Part shown: positions 33,241 through 46,227 of the stretch, one piece after another
How positions within the stretch are numbered: the stretch's first letter is position 1
Layout: every line of letters begins with the position of its first letter
Source: Triticum aestivum
Taxonomy: Eukaryota; Streptophyta; Magnoliopsida; Poales; Poaceae
DNA length: 64,000 bases
Reading direction: 5' to 3'
Assembly: GCF_018294505.1 (NCBI RefSeq)
Contig: NC_057802.1
Location: forward strand, 552,028,202-552,092,201
The notes under the pieces: generated by a model
What the model saw: only the letters and a program-made list of their open reading frames with translations
What the model was told of the DNA's origin: nothing
Databases searched by the model: none
Made by a program: the position numbers and the translations under genes

Positions 33241-33689
33241 ATAAGAAACGGTTAAATAAAAGATTCCTGGTCTTGCCTCCAGGACTAGCTCAAGTGCTGT
33301 TGGCTATCATGTTTTTTGGATTTTAGGATATCGTTAAGTGTTAAACTATAGCTCTAGAAAAACATTGAGATTATGACATTGAAAGAATGATCATATTGAA
33401 TTGGGTAATATTATCTATAATCAATTGTAATAACAGGAGTGTTAACATATGATTTTTCTCCTTAGACCATGAGTGTATTGTAGTCACTTCTTACCGTAAG
33501 GTGAGCTTTGGGGCTGCTCAAACGTCACCTGTAACACGGTGATCATAACGACAACTTACAGGTTCATCAAAAAGTTTGACAAGAGACTAGATAGCTCAAG
33601 TGTGAGATTTGCTCCTCTGACGATCGAGAGATATTCTTAGGGCCCTCTCGGTGTGACAGCATCCATCATCGTCTAGCCAGACACAGGTG
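33241..33689. other. Old LTR-like debris, no gene
   Basis: Phrases such as gatttgctcctctgacgatcgag and gggccctctcggtgt look like parts of other Triticeae LTRs (from memory). No boundary could be set. Confidence 0.3.
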
Positions 33690-34686
33690 ACTATGTCATA
33701 GGGATACGTGCTTATAATAAGAACTTGCAGGACATCTTTTGTCCTACCCTCCCGTGGCAGCGAGGTCCATAAGGAGATCTAGGGGATATTAATGCCTCCT
33801 TTTAATAGAGAATCAGAATAAAGCATTAGCATATGAGGAATGCATGAACTCCTCATACTACGATAATCACCGGAAAGAATCTCAATTAATGTCACGAAGG
33901 GGTATGAGGATCATAACACGTAATAGGTGCATACAACTTGCAAAATATGAACAAGAACTCAAATATATTCATAAAAACATAGAGGGTTCTAATCTGAAAT
34001 CATGACACTCGGACCCTAGTGACAAGCATTAAGCATAGCAAATTCATAGCAACATCAATCTCAGAACATAGTGGATACTAGGGATCAAACCCTAACAAAT
34101 TGACTCAATTACATGACAAATCTCATCCAACTCCATCACCGTCCAGCAAGCCTACGGAGGAATTACTCACTCCCGGCGGTGAGCATCATGAAATTGGTGA
34201 TGAATAAGGGTTGGTGATGATGATGGTGACGAATCCCCCTCTCCGAAGCCCCGAACAGACTCCAGATCAGCCCTCCCGATGAAGAACAGGAGGTGGGGTG
34301 GCTCTGTATCGTAAAACACAATGAAACTTCTTCTCTTATTTTTTTCTCAGGAAGACTGTATTTATAGACTTGAGATTAGGGTCAGCGGAGCCACGTGGGC
34401 CCCACAAGGTAACAGGGCACACCTAGGGGGGTGGCCGTGCTCTGTTCCTTGTGGGAAACTGGTGGCCCCTCCTATGGATCTTCACTCCATTGTTTTTTTT
34501 ATTCCATAAAAATTCTCCAAAAAGTTTCATCCAATTCCGAGAACTTTTATTCTGCACAAAAACAACACCATGGTAGTTCTGCTGAAAACAGGGTCAGTCC
34601 GGGCTAGTTTCATTCAAAGCATGCAAATTAGAGTCCAAAACAAGAGCAAAAGTGTTTGGAAAAGTAGATATGATGGAGATGTATCA
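33690..34686 (-). repeat. Truncated, diverged LTR related to the Athila-like family
   Basis: From gatacgtgcttat onward it follows the LTRs at 15627, 19069 and 24483 in order: ttgtcctacc-ccgtggcagcg, ctcctcatactacg, gtccagcaagcctac, tctgcacaaa, then the terminus GATGTATCA at 34686. The first 430 bp or so of the LTR are missing and divergence is much higher. It is an older fragment. Confidence 0.8.
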
Positions 34687-35060
34687 ATGAGCTAAGACAC
34701 TGGGCGGTGGAGGATTCTGCGGTGGCGGCGGCGGAGGATTCTGCGGTTGCGGGTGCGGCGTTCACACCCTAGGAAATAGATCGCGGAAGTAGCTCGATCG
34801 AGGGAGGAGTCGTGCGGTGTGGTTTTTTCCCGTCGGCGTTCGAGGGGACCTCGTTCGGCCGATTTTTCTGCGTTACATGCAAGGAGGCCTCGTTCCCTAG
34901 TTTTAGCTACATGGGAGGGGAGTGTTTGGTGGGAGGAGAGACAAAAAAACCAAACAAAGGTGGGAGGAGAAACGAATAAAAACCAAATGAAGATGAGAGG
35001 AGAGACAAAAATAAACCATGGAATGAAGACTACCAAGTGCCCCTTTTGGAGTACAGATAT
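34687..35060. other. GC-rich then purine-rich unclassified repeat
   Basis: A ggaggattctgcggt word is repeated (34708 and 34732). The part from 34915 matches the dispersed repeat seen at 165-300. No gene. Confidence 0.35.
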
Positions 35061-35854
35061 ATGTCAGTAGGAACCTTTCCTACTATCTTGAATGCTAAGA
35101 AAACCAAGAACACTATGAAGATGGCAGAAACGATCAAACTCACCGACGAGCAGAGTAGCGAAAGAAGTGATGAGTCATGTAGTGCGACGATTGCCACCGA
35201 TTCCCGTAGCTAGGTTTACCTCCTAGCTGCGAGAATGTTCTCCGAGACAAGAGTCGAAGTAGACGACCCCTCTGAGGTATCCACGCATTTCGAAGTAGTA
35301 GTCTGGCATAATTTCGACATCCAGGAAGAAGAACTATGAGAAAACTAGAGTGAGAAAGCCTAGCGACACTTCTCATCTAATTAAGAGTCTAATTCTATTA
35401 GACCAATTAGACCAAGATTAGAGCACATCTAATTAGAAGCCTAAACACTTAGGCAATCAAACCGAGAGAGTGCGGAGCTATGCGGGAGAGATCCCCTTTG
35501 AATTTGTGTGTTGCAATAGGGAGCCCTCCACACATATATAAAGGTGGAGAGGGAAGGGGGCCCAGGAGGAGTCCTTGTCCTTTTCCACTTCGTGAAAGCG
35601 GGGAAGGACTCCCTCCTTAATAGGATTTGGCCTAGGCCTTCCTTTGGGGAGGTGGCACCCCATGTGGGCCACACTGAGCCAACTACGGGTGGTCATATCA
35701 TGACGGTTCTTCACAACTTTCTTACACAAATAAAATCTCAGATTTTTCGGATGTCTTCAGAACCCATTCTGAGACCCCCCCCCACTTTTCATATATATAG
35801 AAATCTGGACTTTCCATAATCATGTTAAACTTCTTAACAGTTGAGAAATTTTTG
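35061..35854. other. LTR-like remnant with a TATA-type core
   Basis: A promoter-like phrase, acacatatataaaggtgg (35530-35547), in a context rich in agggag/ggggcc words resembles the U3/R part of a plant LTR. No ends, primer site or coding region were found. Strand and family are undetermined. Confidence 0.3.
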
Positions 35855-36800
35855 TATAAATTCAAATCAATCTTTAGACTCTTGGTTCTGAATTGGGTTC
35901 CTATCTTCATCCCACTTCCTTTGTTAGATATCTAAACCCTAACACTAGCCATCCGCGCATTTCTCAAATGCTCTGCCAGATGTAGCCATCCACCTATTTC
36001 TCAAACGCACAGCCAAGCGGTGCTAGCCCTCTATCCTTATTGCCCACATTTCTTGACCCTCCACCATAGTTGTAGATGTCATTTCCATGTCTCCACGCCT
36101 CTATTATGCTATCTCCACCATCTCCCACCGCTCACCTAAGTCGTTGCAAACCCCTTGGACACAACCCATATATGCTATTCAAATTCTAATGTATGCAGTT
36201 AATTTCAAATTACTGGTGATATCCTATAGCTTCAGCCTGAATTCATTTCTTATCTCCCTTTCGCTAGACCTCTAGACCTCAAACCAAGCCAGTCTATTAA
36301 CATATGCGTTTTAGGGAATGGTCACCTTCTTCACGCCCTCATGAATGCAATTAAATGCCTTCCATAGTCTTGTGTATGAATTTAGGTAACCAACTTTTTC
36401 CAGCCAAATAACTTTCTATAAATTCAAATATTTGGATCTAAATCGTGTTCCTATCTTCACCCTGCTTCCCTTTTTAGATCTCTAAAGCCTAAACTAGCCA
36501 TCTACCTATTTCTCAAACGCGTCGCTAAGTGGCACTCGCCATCTATCCTTCTTGCCCTAAATTTTCGCCCCACCACCATAGTTGTAGATGTCATTTCCTT
36601 GTCTCTCATGCCTCCAAGCATCTGATTAAGGTTCTCCACCATATCCCACCTCTCACCTAAGTCACCACAAACCCCCTTGGACGCAGCACATATATGTTAT
36701 TGAGATTCTAATCTATGTAGTTAAATTCAATTTACTTGACACAACTTAGCTTAAACCTGAATCTGGTTCATATCTCCCTGTTCGCTTTTGAACTGTAGAT
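35855..36800. repeat. Two-copy tandem duplication, about 550-bp unit
   Basis: The block starting near 35890 (gggttcctatcttcatccc, then catttctcaaatgc, ccaccatagttgtagatgtc, ccttggacacaaccc) recurs in order from near 36440 (cgtgttcctatcttcaccc and so on). The copies are clearly diverged with several indels. No coding potential was recognised. Confidence 0.7.
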
Positions 36801-37196
36801 CAAATCACGACTGAAGCTAATACACGTACATGTGAAAAGCTGGCTCGAAGCAAGCAGGCAAGTAGGTTAATTGATTCACAGGAGCAATACGTTTCCCATG
36901 TAACCGCTATGTGAACCTGGCTTGCTAGCTAGCTCAATTCGATCGGATCGAATCGATTTCGACGGTACAACTCGGCGGAACTCAGCGAACACAAAAGAAT
37001 CGGTGTATTGCCAAAGGCTCTTGACGTGCCTTGGTTTTCTTTATTGCTTTCAACTTTTCTGGTGATACTTTTACAAAGGGATACACGTATATATATACTC
37101 GAAGCTAACTAGTACAGCTATACGAGTCGGTGACGTAGTACAATTCCGTGCCGGTCAAGCTAATCTATCGTGGTTAATTCTAACATTCACCCCCTT
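36801..37196 (-). repeat. 3' LTR edge and polypurine tract of a Copia element
   Basis: The minus strand reads AAGGGGGTGAA (37186-37196) directly before TGTTAGAATTAACC, the start of an LTR whose plus-strand end is 37185. Inside it, the minus strand has a TATATATA core near 37087-37097 and an AATAAAG near 37040. The outer end of the LTR could not be fixed; it lies somewhere between 36780 and 36920. Confidence 0.6.
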
Positions 37197-37209
37197 AAAC
37201 ACGATGTCC

Positions 37210-39319
37210 TTACTTTACAGTTTGGATGCCGATATTTTCTCGCATCTCCAAGAACTTCTGTCGCCCAAGAGACTTCGTGAGAATATCGGCAAGCCGGTCT
37301 TTCGTGTTCACATGTTGTACTTCGGTCATCCCTTCCTCAATGCACTCCCGGATATGGTGGAACCGAGTATCTATGTGCTTGCTCCTCTCGTGATGAAACC
37401 GGATTCTAGCACAATGAGATTGCAGCTTGGTTGTCAATCTTCAATGACACCTTCTGCACCCCCCGCTTTGCAAGATCAGTTAGGAGTCTTCTCAGCCATA
37501 CTGCTTGACAAGCCGCCATGCTTGCTGCTATGTATTCTGCCTCGCATGAAGATAGCGCAACCACCTTTTGCTTCTGAGAATTCCAGCTGATAGGATTTGG
37601 GCCAAGGTAGAATACCATGCCCGTTGTGCTTTTCCAGTCATCCACGTCACCTGCCATGTCGCTATCTGAGTATCCATGAAGGATCAATCCTTCCTTTCCC
37701 TTTCGGTACGTGCAGCCAAGATTAATAGTGCCTTTCACATAGCGCAAGATTTGCTTGACCGCGCTCATGTGTTCGGTTGTCGGATTCTCCATGAAACGAC
37801 TCACGATCCCGACTGAATAAGCCAAGTCAGGTCGGGTATGCACCAAATATCTTAGGCTGCCCACAACGCTTCGATACATTGTGGTGTCCACCGGCGAATT
37901 TGAGCTACGCTTGCTCAATTTGTGTCGTTGGTCCATTGGAGCTTGTGTCTCGTAGCAATCTGTCATGCCATACTTGTCCAATAACTTGACCACATAAGCC
38001 GATTGACATAGGGAAATGTCTCCGGAGCCTTGCTTCACTTCGATGCCCAAGTAATAGCTGAGTAATCCAAGATCGCTCATGCTAAACTTCTTCTTCATCT
38101 GCGCCTTGAAATGTTCAATTTCTTGCGCGCTATCTCCGGTGATAATCAGATCATCGACATAATCTCCAACTAGTAGGTTTGATCCTTTGGAGTTCTTTGT
38201 ATAGACCGCGTGCTCGAGGGGACATCTCTTGAACCCGAGCGAGATCAAACTTCGGTCTAACTTCGCGTTCCAAGCTCTTGGCGCTTGCTTCAGCCCGTAA
38301 AGTGCCTTCTTGAGCTTGTAAATTTTCCCTTCTTCGCCTTTCTTCTCGTAGCCGGGGGGTTGTTCCACATACACTTCTTCTTTGAGGTCGCCATTGAGGA
38401 AAGCGGATTTCACATCCATATGATGAACCTTCCAATCCTCTTGTGTTGCCAAAGCTAGGAGCACTCTCACCGTCTTGATTCGAGCAACCGGTGCAAACAC
38501 CTCCTCATAGTCAACTCCTTGACATTGTACGTAGCCCTTTGCAACGAGTCTTGCCTTGTACTTCACAATGGCACCCTTCGTGTCCTTCTTTAACTTGTAA
38601 ACCCACTTCAAACCTATGGCCTTTTGGTTTGGAGGCCGGGTTACCAAAGTCCACGTGCCATTGCTCTCGATCGCCTTCATCTCCTCATCCATGGCGTGCA
38701 TCCAGCTTGAACTTTTGCTCGCCTCTACGAAGTTCGCCGGCTCCTCAACTCCGAGCAAACATAGTCCGGAGTACTCGAGCGTAACTGGCTTTGCATACTT
38801 GTAGACTTTCTTGAGGGGCTTGTAGCGATGAGGCCCGAAAAAATCCGTTGTGGCTTGTGAAGGAGGCGACACAAATTGTGTCGGCGTCGATGCACTTGAG
38901 GAAGACGGCTGAGTCTCGAGCGTGGTAGATGCCGGGTCGTTGGCATCCGTGTTGTCAGCGTAGTCGTCGTGATCGTGACCATCATCTTGATTGTCATCAT
39001 CACTATGCGCTTCGTTGTCGGTGTCGTTGCCGAGATCTCTACCCGTGTCTTGCGCGTCATTGTCCCTATCACCTTGCGACCCATGTGCGTCGTCGTTGGT
39101 GTCGGCACCATGATGATCACTACCATTGTGGTCACCTTGGTTGGGCGTCTTGCCAACCACCTGGACGTCCTCCCCTGCATCATCATCAATTGGAAATTCA
39201 ACGAGCATTGTCGGCTGCTGCGCTCCAATTCCATGCTTGGTTTTCTTCAAACACGACGTTGCGTGAAATCCGTAGACACTTGGTTCGTGGATCGTAGAAG
39301 CGGTATGCCTTGGTGCCGG
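37210..39319 (-). pseudogene. Copia RT and RNase H, 5' part cut off by a later insertion
   Basis: The minus-strand frame runs from 39319 with an acidic linker, then RT (KWVYKLKKD, ARLVAKGYVQ, MDVKSAFLNGDL, QPPGYE, LYGLKQAPRAW, catalytic YVDDLIITG), then RNase H (YSDSDMAGD, SCEAEYIA, KIDNQAAISL). A TAG at 37406-37408 and one extra T just after it break the frame. The C-terminus (HVNTKDRLADILTK) is in the next frame and ends at 37210. The catalytic YVDD is intact, unlike in elements X and Y. Integrase and gag are not in the window; they were displaced by the LTR that begins at 39320. Confidence 0.9.
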
Positions 39320-40289
39320 TGTTGGGGAACGTAGTATATTCAAAAAAAATTCCTACGATCATGCAAGATCTATCTAGGTGATGCATAGCAACGAGAGGGG
39401 AGAGTGTTGTCTACGTACCCTCGTAGACCGAAAGCGGAAGCGTTATGACAACGTGGTTGATGTAAACGTACGTCTTCACGATCCGACCGATCCTAGCACC
39501 GAAGGTACGGCACCTCCGCGATCTGCACATGTTCAGCTCGGTGACGTCCCACGAACTCTAGATCCAGCTAAGCTCGAGGGAGAGTTTTGTCAGCACGACG
39601 GCGTGATGACGGTGATGATGAAGTTATCGACGCAGGGCTTCGCCTAAGCACTACAACGATATGAACGAGGTGGAAATCTGTGGAGGGGGCATTGCACACG
39701 GCTAAACAATCAACCTGTGTGTCTATAGGGTGCCCCCTCCCCCGTATATAAAGGAGTGGAGGAGGGGAGGGCCGGCCCTCTCATGGCGCACCCAAGGGGG
39801 GGAGTCCTACTCCCAGTAGGAGTAGGTTTCCCCCTTCCCTAGTTGGAGTAGGAGAAGAAGGAAGAGGGAGAGGGAGAGAAGCAAGGGAGGGCCGGCCCCC
39901 CTCCCAATTCGGATTGGGCTTGGGGGGGGGGGCGCCCCCACCTTGGCCGCCTCCTCCTCTCTTCCACCTTGGCCCATTAAGGCCCATTAACTCCCCGGGG
40001 GGTTCCGGTAACCTCCCGGTACTCCGGAAAACCACCCGGAACCTTTCCGGTGTCCAAACATAGCCTTCCAATATATCAATCTTTATGTCTCGACCATTTC
40101 GAGACTCCTCGTCATGTCCGCGATCACATTCGGGACTCCGAACTACCTTCGGTACATCAAAACACATAAACTCATAATACCGATCGTCACCGAACGTTAA
40201 GCGTGCGGACCCTACGGGTTCGAGAACTATGTAGACATGACCGAGGCTCACTTCCGGTCAATAACCAATAGTGGAACCTGGATGCTCAT
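39320..40289 (-). repeat. BARE1/WIS/Angela-type Copia LTR, outermost of the nest (first part)
   Basis: It starts TGTTGGGGAACGTAG (the complement of the 3' end of the LTR) directly after Copia coding sequence. It matches the LTR at 47279-49006 in order. A TATA motif (minus TTTATATAC) lies near 39745-39753. At 40289 it is cut by the CTCAT-flanked insertion and resumes at 47194. Whether it belongs to a full element or is a solo LTR cannot be decided, because its far end is outside the window. Confidence 0.88.
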
Positions 40290-40748
40290 TGTCGGTGTCA
40301 AAACCGGCAGATCTCGGGTAGGGGGTCCCAAGCTGCGTGTCATGGATTGATGGGTAACAGGAGACAGGGGACACGATGGATCGAGGTAATACCCTACTTC
40401 CTGCTTGATTGATCTTGATGAATATAGGGTTACAAGAGTTGATCTACATCAAGATCATATGTTGTGGTTTAAGACCTAAGGGTATGATGAGTAATGTCAT
40501 AATAATCTATCGACTAGCCTAGCCTCGGCTTATATAACATACCGGAGGCATAGGATAACAAGAGTCCTAGCCGAATACGTTGGTGGAGAGGAGTTCTTGT
40601 CTTGATTGCCAAGTCTTGTGGAATATTCCTTGTATGCGGCATGGGCTGCCCGAAGTGGCCCATGAATGAACCGCCACAGGGGTCCTCGACCCGATCCACC
40701 TAGTCGGGAGACGATGTGTTGAGTACCCCCTAGTCCAGGACACCGTCA
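40290..40748 (-). repeat. 3' LTR of the non-autonomous element
   Basis: A 459-bp LTR. It lacks about 24 bp (the tttacccgggttcgggccct segment) that the other LTR retains near 46795-46819. Confidence 0.88.
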
Positions 40749-41013
40749 GTAGCCCCCTGAACCGGTCTTCAAGTTGGGCACGCTCCTCGATCCTTCTGAA
40801 CTATTCTTCGTCTTCGGTCATCAGTCTTGAAAACTGGTTCAACAAATCTTCTCATCTTCGATCTTGAGGATCGCCGAAGTAAATCCAAAGAGTTTACACG
40901 TTGGGTATCCGAGGAGCCCCTTTAAGTTATCGGCCTTTATCAATGCCTTATTATTTTTATGCCACACCTAGGATTTGAAGTGTTTCCCGTGCGGCAGTGT
41001 CCGCTTGCGTCCG

Positions 41014-41109
41014 AGCTCCAACGCCGGACTGTATCCAAGCTCCAACGCCGGACTATGTCCAAGCTCCAACGCCGGACTATGTCCAAGCTCCAACGCCGGA
41101 CTATATCCG
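41014..41109. repeat. 24-bp minisatellite, four copies
   Basis: The unit starting agctccaacgccggactatg is repeated at 41014, 41038, 41062 and 41086 with only a few substitutions. Because 24 is a multiple of three, the minus strand reads an 8-residue repeat, DIVRRWSL, in an open frame. This may be an amplified piece of former coding sequence or simple slippage. Confidence 0.9.
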
Positions 41110-42399
41110 AGGTGTCATAGATCACCTTGGCTCAAAAAAGTTTTAGCTGAGCTTAATGCCGGAAATGCCCTCTAAGGAGCCAGCCACTCGCATCCGAGCT
41201 ATATGCCGAACTGCTTCCGAGGTGGCTCAACACCTCGGTCATGGGCTGATTGTTTGTGGATTTTATTTCCGATGCGTATAAATTTATTTGCTGACAAGAT
41301 GTATTGCCAGTAGCCCTCAAGGTGTCTGTCGCCCAAAATCCGAGATGCACCTGAAGGAAAATATGAAACCGTTGATCCTAGTAGCTTCTGAGACTCAGGT
41401 CGTGAAATCGGCCTGAGGATCAACTCCTAGCTCGGCCGCATACATAGGAATAGAAACACAGTGTAATATATTAGAGGTAATAGTGATCGGCGGACGGGCC
41501 CCTGAGAAAGGGTCGTGAGAAGTTGCCGTGATATATCAACTTGATGCCGAATAAGTCCCATATGGTACTTATTGTCGTCCGAAGACGCACTTGTCCATAG
41601 TTCGGTTTATGCCGAACACTGAGCACTTTGAATTTTCTGCATTGAATAGGCAATGCAGTAGCCCCCGAGCCACTGGTCCGGTGGCAACACCAGATCAGGG
41701 GATCGATATGCCCCTGTAATATTTGTAAATAATGAGCGCAAAGCCCAGTAGCCCCCGAGCCTTAATGTGGGCACGGGTGGCCGAATTAAGGATCGATATC
41801 CGTTTGAAAGAAAATTTTGTTGTGTTTAACACAAACATCTCATAAAGAGAATGAAGATCTCTTAAAAGAGCTTAGAGCTTGTCGAAATCCGAGCTCACCA
41901 AGGTAGGCCCCAAGGGGTTTAAAAGATGGATTGCAGTAAATGAATTTTACTCGCAATGTTTATGTGTAATGATTCTATGTATCCAAGTACTTTACATCAT
42001 TAATGCTCAGATCTGTATTGTACAAAACTTTGTTGACCGACCATCAGCTTCAACCTCCTCGTCCAGTAGCTGGCGAGTGTTTGTCCTAATTTATAAAGCC
42101 TTTACAAGGGCAAAGTTTTACGGCAAACAAGGCAATCCGGTCATACGGTTTTATAAACAAAGGTACACGGAGAGATATGTTATATTACGTTTTAACGTAA
42201 GAAACATCTTCCAAAGGAAATAGTCCCGCTATCGGTTCCTTTCTTTGGGTCGTCATGCTTATCATGATCATGAAAACTCACCTACGATCAATGTGGGAGG
42301 AAAATATTGAGGATTTAGTTCGGGGAAAGTTCCCGAACTCTAGGTATTAATGAACCAAAAAAAATTATTTCCGTCGTTGCCGACCAATGTGATCCTTTA

Positions 42400-44210
42400 A
42401 GATTGCTAGCTTTCGGCTTCACCCAGTCTGAGGTACTAACTCGGATGACCCGGTAGTAACAATCACAGAGGTGCTCCCTTTACCGCCTAGCCGAACAATC
42501 GGGAACGTAGGGGTAACCACAGGAGCCAGGCAACCCAGCTTGGCCAAAATCTTAAGTCAAATTGATGCATATTTATGGCTTTATAACGATGATTACGGAA
42601 GGCAGCAGTTTGTATATTGAATACAAAGGCTGATGATATATGTTTATTTTGACTCCGTTGCGACCGTTTGTCATTTTAAAGTGGCCCATCATCGGCTTCC
42701 ACCCCCTTGTAGATGCTACACAGGGTGTTTCCGCAATAACAAAACAACCCTTAGCTGACGTCTCGGTGCCAGGAGGCGGTTGTGTTAGCAGAAACAAGGC
42801 AATCAGATATGCAGGCTTTATAACTTTCACTTAGTCATAGGAGCTTAAAGTTGGGAGGCCAGTTACTAACCCCCGGTTAGTGTTCGGCGACAGCCGAGGT
42901 TAAGCCATAAACACTTCGGCCAATGTTATGAACGGACCGTCATTTAACGCGGGGTGACCTCTATCGATCTTTATAGTTTAATACAGTCATCGGATCGCTG
43001 ACCGGTTTACGCTTATTGTGACAGTCAGTTTTCGGCTTTCTCCACTAAGGCGCTTAACCATGCGAGCTGGAAGCACAATCGCAGTGGTTCTCCCTTTGCA
43101 CACCTAGCCGAACAAAGCGGAACGTAGGAGGCAAGCACAGGAGCCGGGCAACCCAACTATTGACCGAAGACACAATTCGAAACCAATGCATATATAGCAA
43201 TATCCGAGAATGTTTTTGCCGAATCTCTAAAGGTGCCCGGCGTTGCACTGTGAGACTTATGATGTAAACACACAAATAGTTTAAAAGTGCTATAAGCTTG
43301 GAAAACCAAAAAACGTCAGTAAAAACTTGACATCCGAACAAGATCAAGTGTTCGGTGCCAATCTGAAAATTGGAAAAAAAATTGTGCTTCTGTCGTGCTT
43401 TAACATGACACATCCGATCTCAAGACTTCAGCGGGTCAGCCTACGGCTTCAAGCTCCTTGTCCCAAAGGCGGAGTACTTCTCCGAGGCCAATTTAGCGAA
43501 ATAAACTCGAGCGGCTTTTTAGAGAGAAGACGGGCTATCCGGCTATTGACCATACACTCGAGTCGAAAAAAGGAGCGGTAGAAAAGGACTTTGCAAGGAC
43601 CAAGAAGAAAACACATTTACTATAAAACAACTCATATAAATTTTTAGAGCCCCCAAGTGACTTGGGTAAAAGAATTTTATGTATAATGATTATATGTACC
43701 AAAGTACTTATATTATATCTGTGTTCACCCGAACATTAAATGCGTCTTAACCGACCGTCGGCTTCTCCCTCTTCGGTCAAGGGCCGAAAAGTGTTATGTA
43801 CTCCACCTGTCGAGAATATCGACGGTGTTTCCGATAACCAGGCAATCAGGCCATCAGGCTGTAACAGACAAAGCGCGCTCAGGGAACTTATGCTATATTA
43901 CTTACGAAGTGTAAGAAGCATCTTCGAAGAAAATAGTACCTCCACCGATACCTTTCTTCGGTTGCTCATTGTTACTATGATACTTGTGCAATAGATTTTT
44001 TGTATTCATGGGCTCCGTTGTGTGCCGACCATAATTGAAAACAATAAGAGCGCTAGCTTTCGGCTTCACCCAGTCTGAGGTGCGAGCTCGGATGACCCGA
44101 TCGTGACAATCGCAGAGGTGCTCCCTTTACTCCCTAGCCGAACAATCGGGAACGTAGGGGTAAGCACAGGAGCCAGGCAACCCAGCTTGCGAAACACTTA
44201 AGTCAACATG
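42400..44210. repeat. Repeated modules within the non-autonomous element
   Basis: A module of about 150 bp (ttcggcttcacccagtctgag ... gtgctccctttac ... cctagccgaacaatcgggaac ... ggagccaggcaaccca) occurs at about 42410 and 44052, with a more diverged version at about 43032. A second shared block (tatgtgtaatgattctatgt ... ttgaccgaccatcagcttc) occurs near 41955 and 43675. The body therefore grew by unequal duplication with a period near 1.65 kb. Confidence 0.8.
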
Positions 44211-44675
44211 GTGCATATTGTGGCGTAATACACGAACAAGGAACGAAGCCCTACAAGTATAATCATATGCAAGAGGAAAGGCTTTATAAAGAAAGCCCCT
44301 TAATAAACGGGGTATTTGAATTTGTGTGTCACAAACAAAGTTTTGACAAGGAATTTTGTCACAAACAACTTTCTGCCAAAAAGTATAATGCTTGGTCGAA
44401 CCGAACAAAATTTAAAACTGAAAGTTTTTGAGCATGAAAGCGACTTAGCTGGTTAATGTGCTCAGTATTGATGACGCGGTCTCGAGGCAACATAGCACGA
44501 CCGATGCAGGCCGACAGTGTGACACCGAAGTACCCGGCGTGGGTTAATGAAGTGAGGACGAAGCCACCAGTCCAGCCGAGGTGACGTGGTATGTCTGTAC
44601 GTCGAGGTGACAACACTGCCCGACCTAGATCGTTTACCTGTGCACAGAAAATAGTGCAAACCGGGGATAATAGTA

Positions 44676-44768
44676 CTCCCTCCATCCCAAAATAAGTGTC
44701 TCAACGTTAGTACAACTTTGTACTAAGGTTAGTACAAAGTTGAGACAGTTATTTTGGGACGGAGGGAG
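44676..44768. mobile_element. Stowaway MITE (Tc1/Mariner), 93 bp
   Basis: A near-perfect palindrome beginning CTCCCTCCATCCCAAAATAA and ending with its complement, flanked by the TA duplication (44674-44675 and 44769-44770). This is the well-known Triticeae Stowaway terminus. It sits inside the non-autonomous LTR element. Confidence 0.95.
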
Positions 44769-46227
44769 TAATAGTTAAAAAATTTGTTGCATAATAAGTA
44801 ATTTATGCAAAGTGAGTAATAAAGGAAATATGGCCTGTGCACCGAACACTCAATGAGGTAGAGCTCTCTCAGCGATGCCGAAATCCCCGAGGCAACCGAA
44901 CATGTCGGTATGGTGATTCGACCAACAAGGTGATCACGTGAGCCGATTGGGACAACGACGTCGGCTTGCCAAAGTGACCGCGTGACGCAGTCGAAGTCGA
45001 TCACCTACATACATAAAATAGTGCGATCCAAAAAGGATAATTGCTTTTCGCAAAAATAATTTATTGAAAGAGATGTGGCCTGGCGCCGAAGTCATGTCGA
45101 TGCAGGGCGTCGGCGTGACGCGGTGAGGGCGTGGCCAAGCCTGAATTCGCAGGCCGTTCTGAGTTCTGGATGCGGCATTCGCCGAATTGTATACGGAAAC
45201 TGACCGAACCACCAAGCGACTGTTGTTAATGCGTCCACCATTTGATAGACCTGTGTACAGATGATGAAACAAACGAGAGTAATAATTCCTTGGGAAAAAT
45301 AAACCCAAGCAAGAAAAAATACTAGGATTAATAGCACCTGGTTTATCTGTTGTAGCAATCTGAAGAAGGGTTACTCCCAAAATTGGGAATCGATCCGCAC
45401 ACCCATTGCCTGATGGGCGATAAAGCGATGGCATGGCGATGCTGGCAAAGGTGGGCTTGCCGAGGCCAAGCCCCCGGTCCAGCTAACGTGACGAAGTTGG
45501 GCGGCTGGTGACGCCGAAGTCACCGGAGTATGTTGATGAAGAAATGGCGAAGCCCCCGGTCCAAACGAGGTGACGGAGCACTTCGGTAAGGAGACGTTGC
45601 AGCTACCATGTCAGCCGAGGTGTTGAAGCAGTTCGGCGTGATGGACATCGGCTTGAAGAAGCAACAGTGCGGCCATGCCGACGCAGGTCATAACTTGTGA
45701 CACGGTCAATGCCGGTTTGATGAAGTGACCATGCGGTAATGCCGATGTGCCCGCTCCGTGTCATCTGTGGGGCGGCGAGGTTGGTGATGATTTATCCTTC
45801 GCAATGCCGAACTCTTGTTCGGCTTGCCGAGATGATGATCCGAAGAAGTTGAGCTCGGCTCAACAAAGCGATGACGTGTCCAGCGCAGGTCGGCAGACGT
45901 GGAGCAACGTTACCGGACTGGTGTGACGCCAGCGCGATGGTGAAGAGTGCCTCAAAGAAGGCTTGAAATTTTATGGGCACGTGTTAAAAACAACACACAA
46001 TACCATAGAGGAAAATTTCTTTAAAAAGGTTATCCAATATCACGTTCATAAAGAAACATGAATTCTGGTCGGATCCATATTCGCGTAGAAAACAGATCCG
46101 AAAAGTGATGCGCTAATCGAAAGGTTCCCGGAGTTTCGACGGTCGGATCGAGCTGAAATTTTGAGGGGTGGTAGATATAGGAATTCCGCAGCCGATCAAC
46201 GGTTGGATCTTCCAAAGGACCTCCGAG

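Noticed and set aside
34692..35070. 114-codon minus and 83-codon plus frames
   Set aside because: In a repeat with duplicated words; no domain, no splice context, and the purine-rich part recurs at 165-300.
38929..39334. Plus-strand frames of about 120 codons
   Set aside because: Antisense shadows of the acidic linker of the Copia polyprotein; low-complexity composition (His, Asp and Arg runs).
39781..40251. 156-codon frame and similar frames in 54433-54691, 55784-56287, 62812-63267
   Set aside because: All are GC-rich LTR sequence of the BARE/Angela-type family, repeated at every LTR copy in the window.
41014..41109. CRISPR-like array
   Set aside because: Units are contiguous with no unique spacers, and the genome is eukaryotic; it is a minisatellite.
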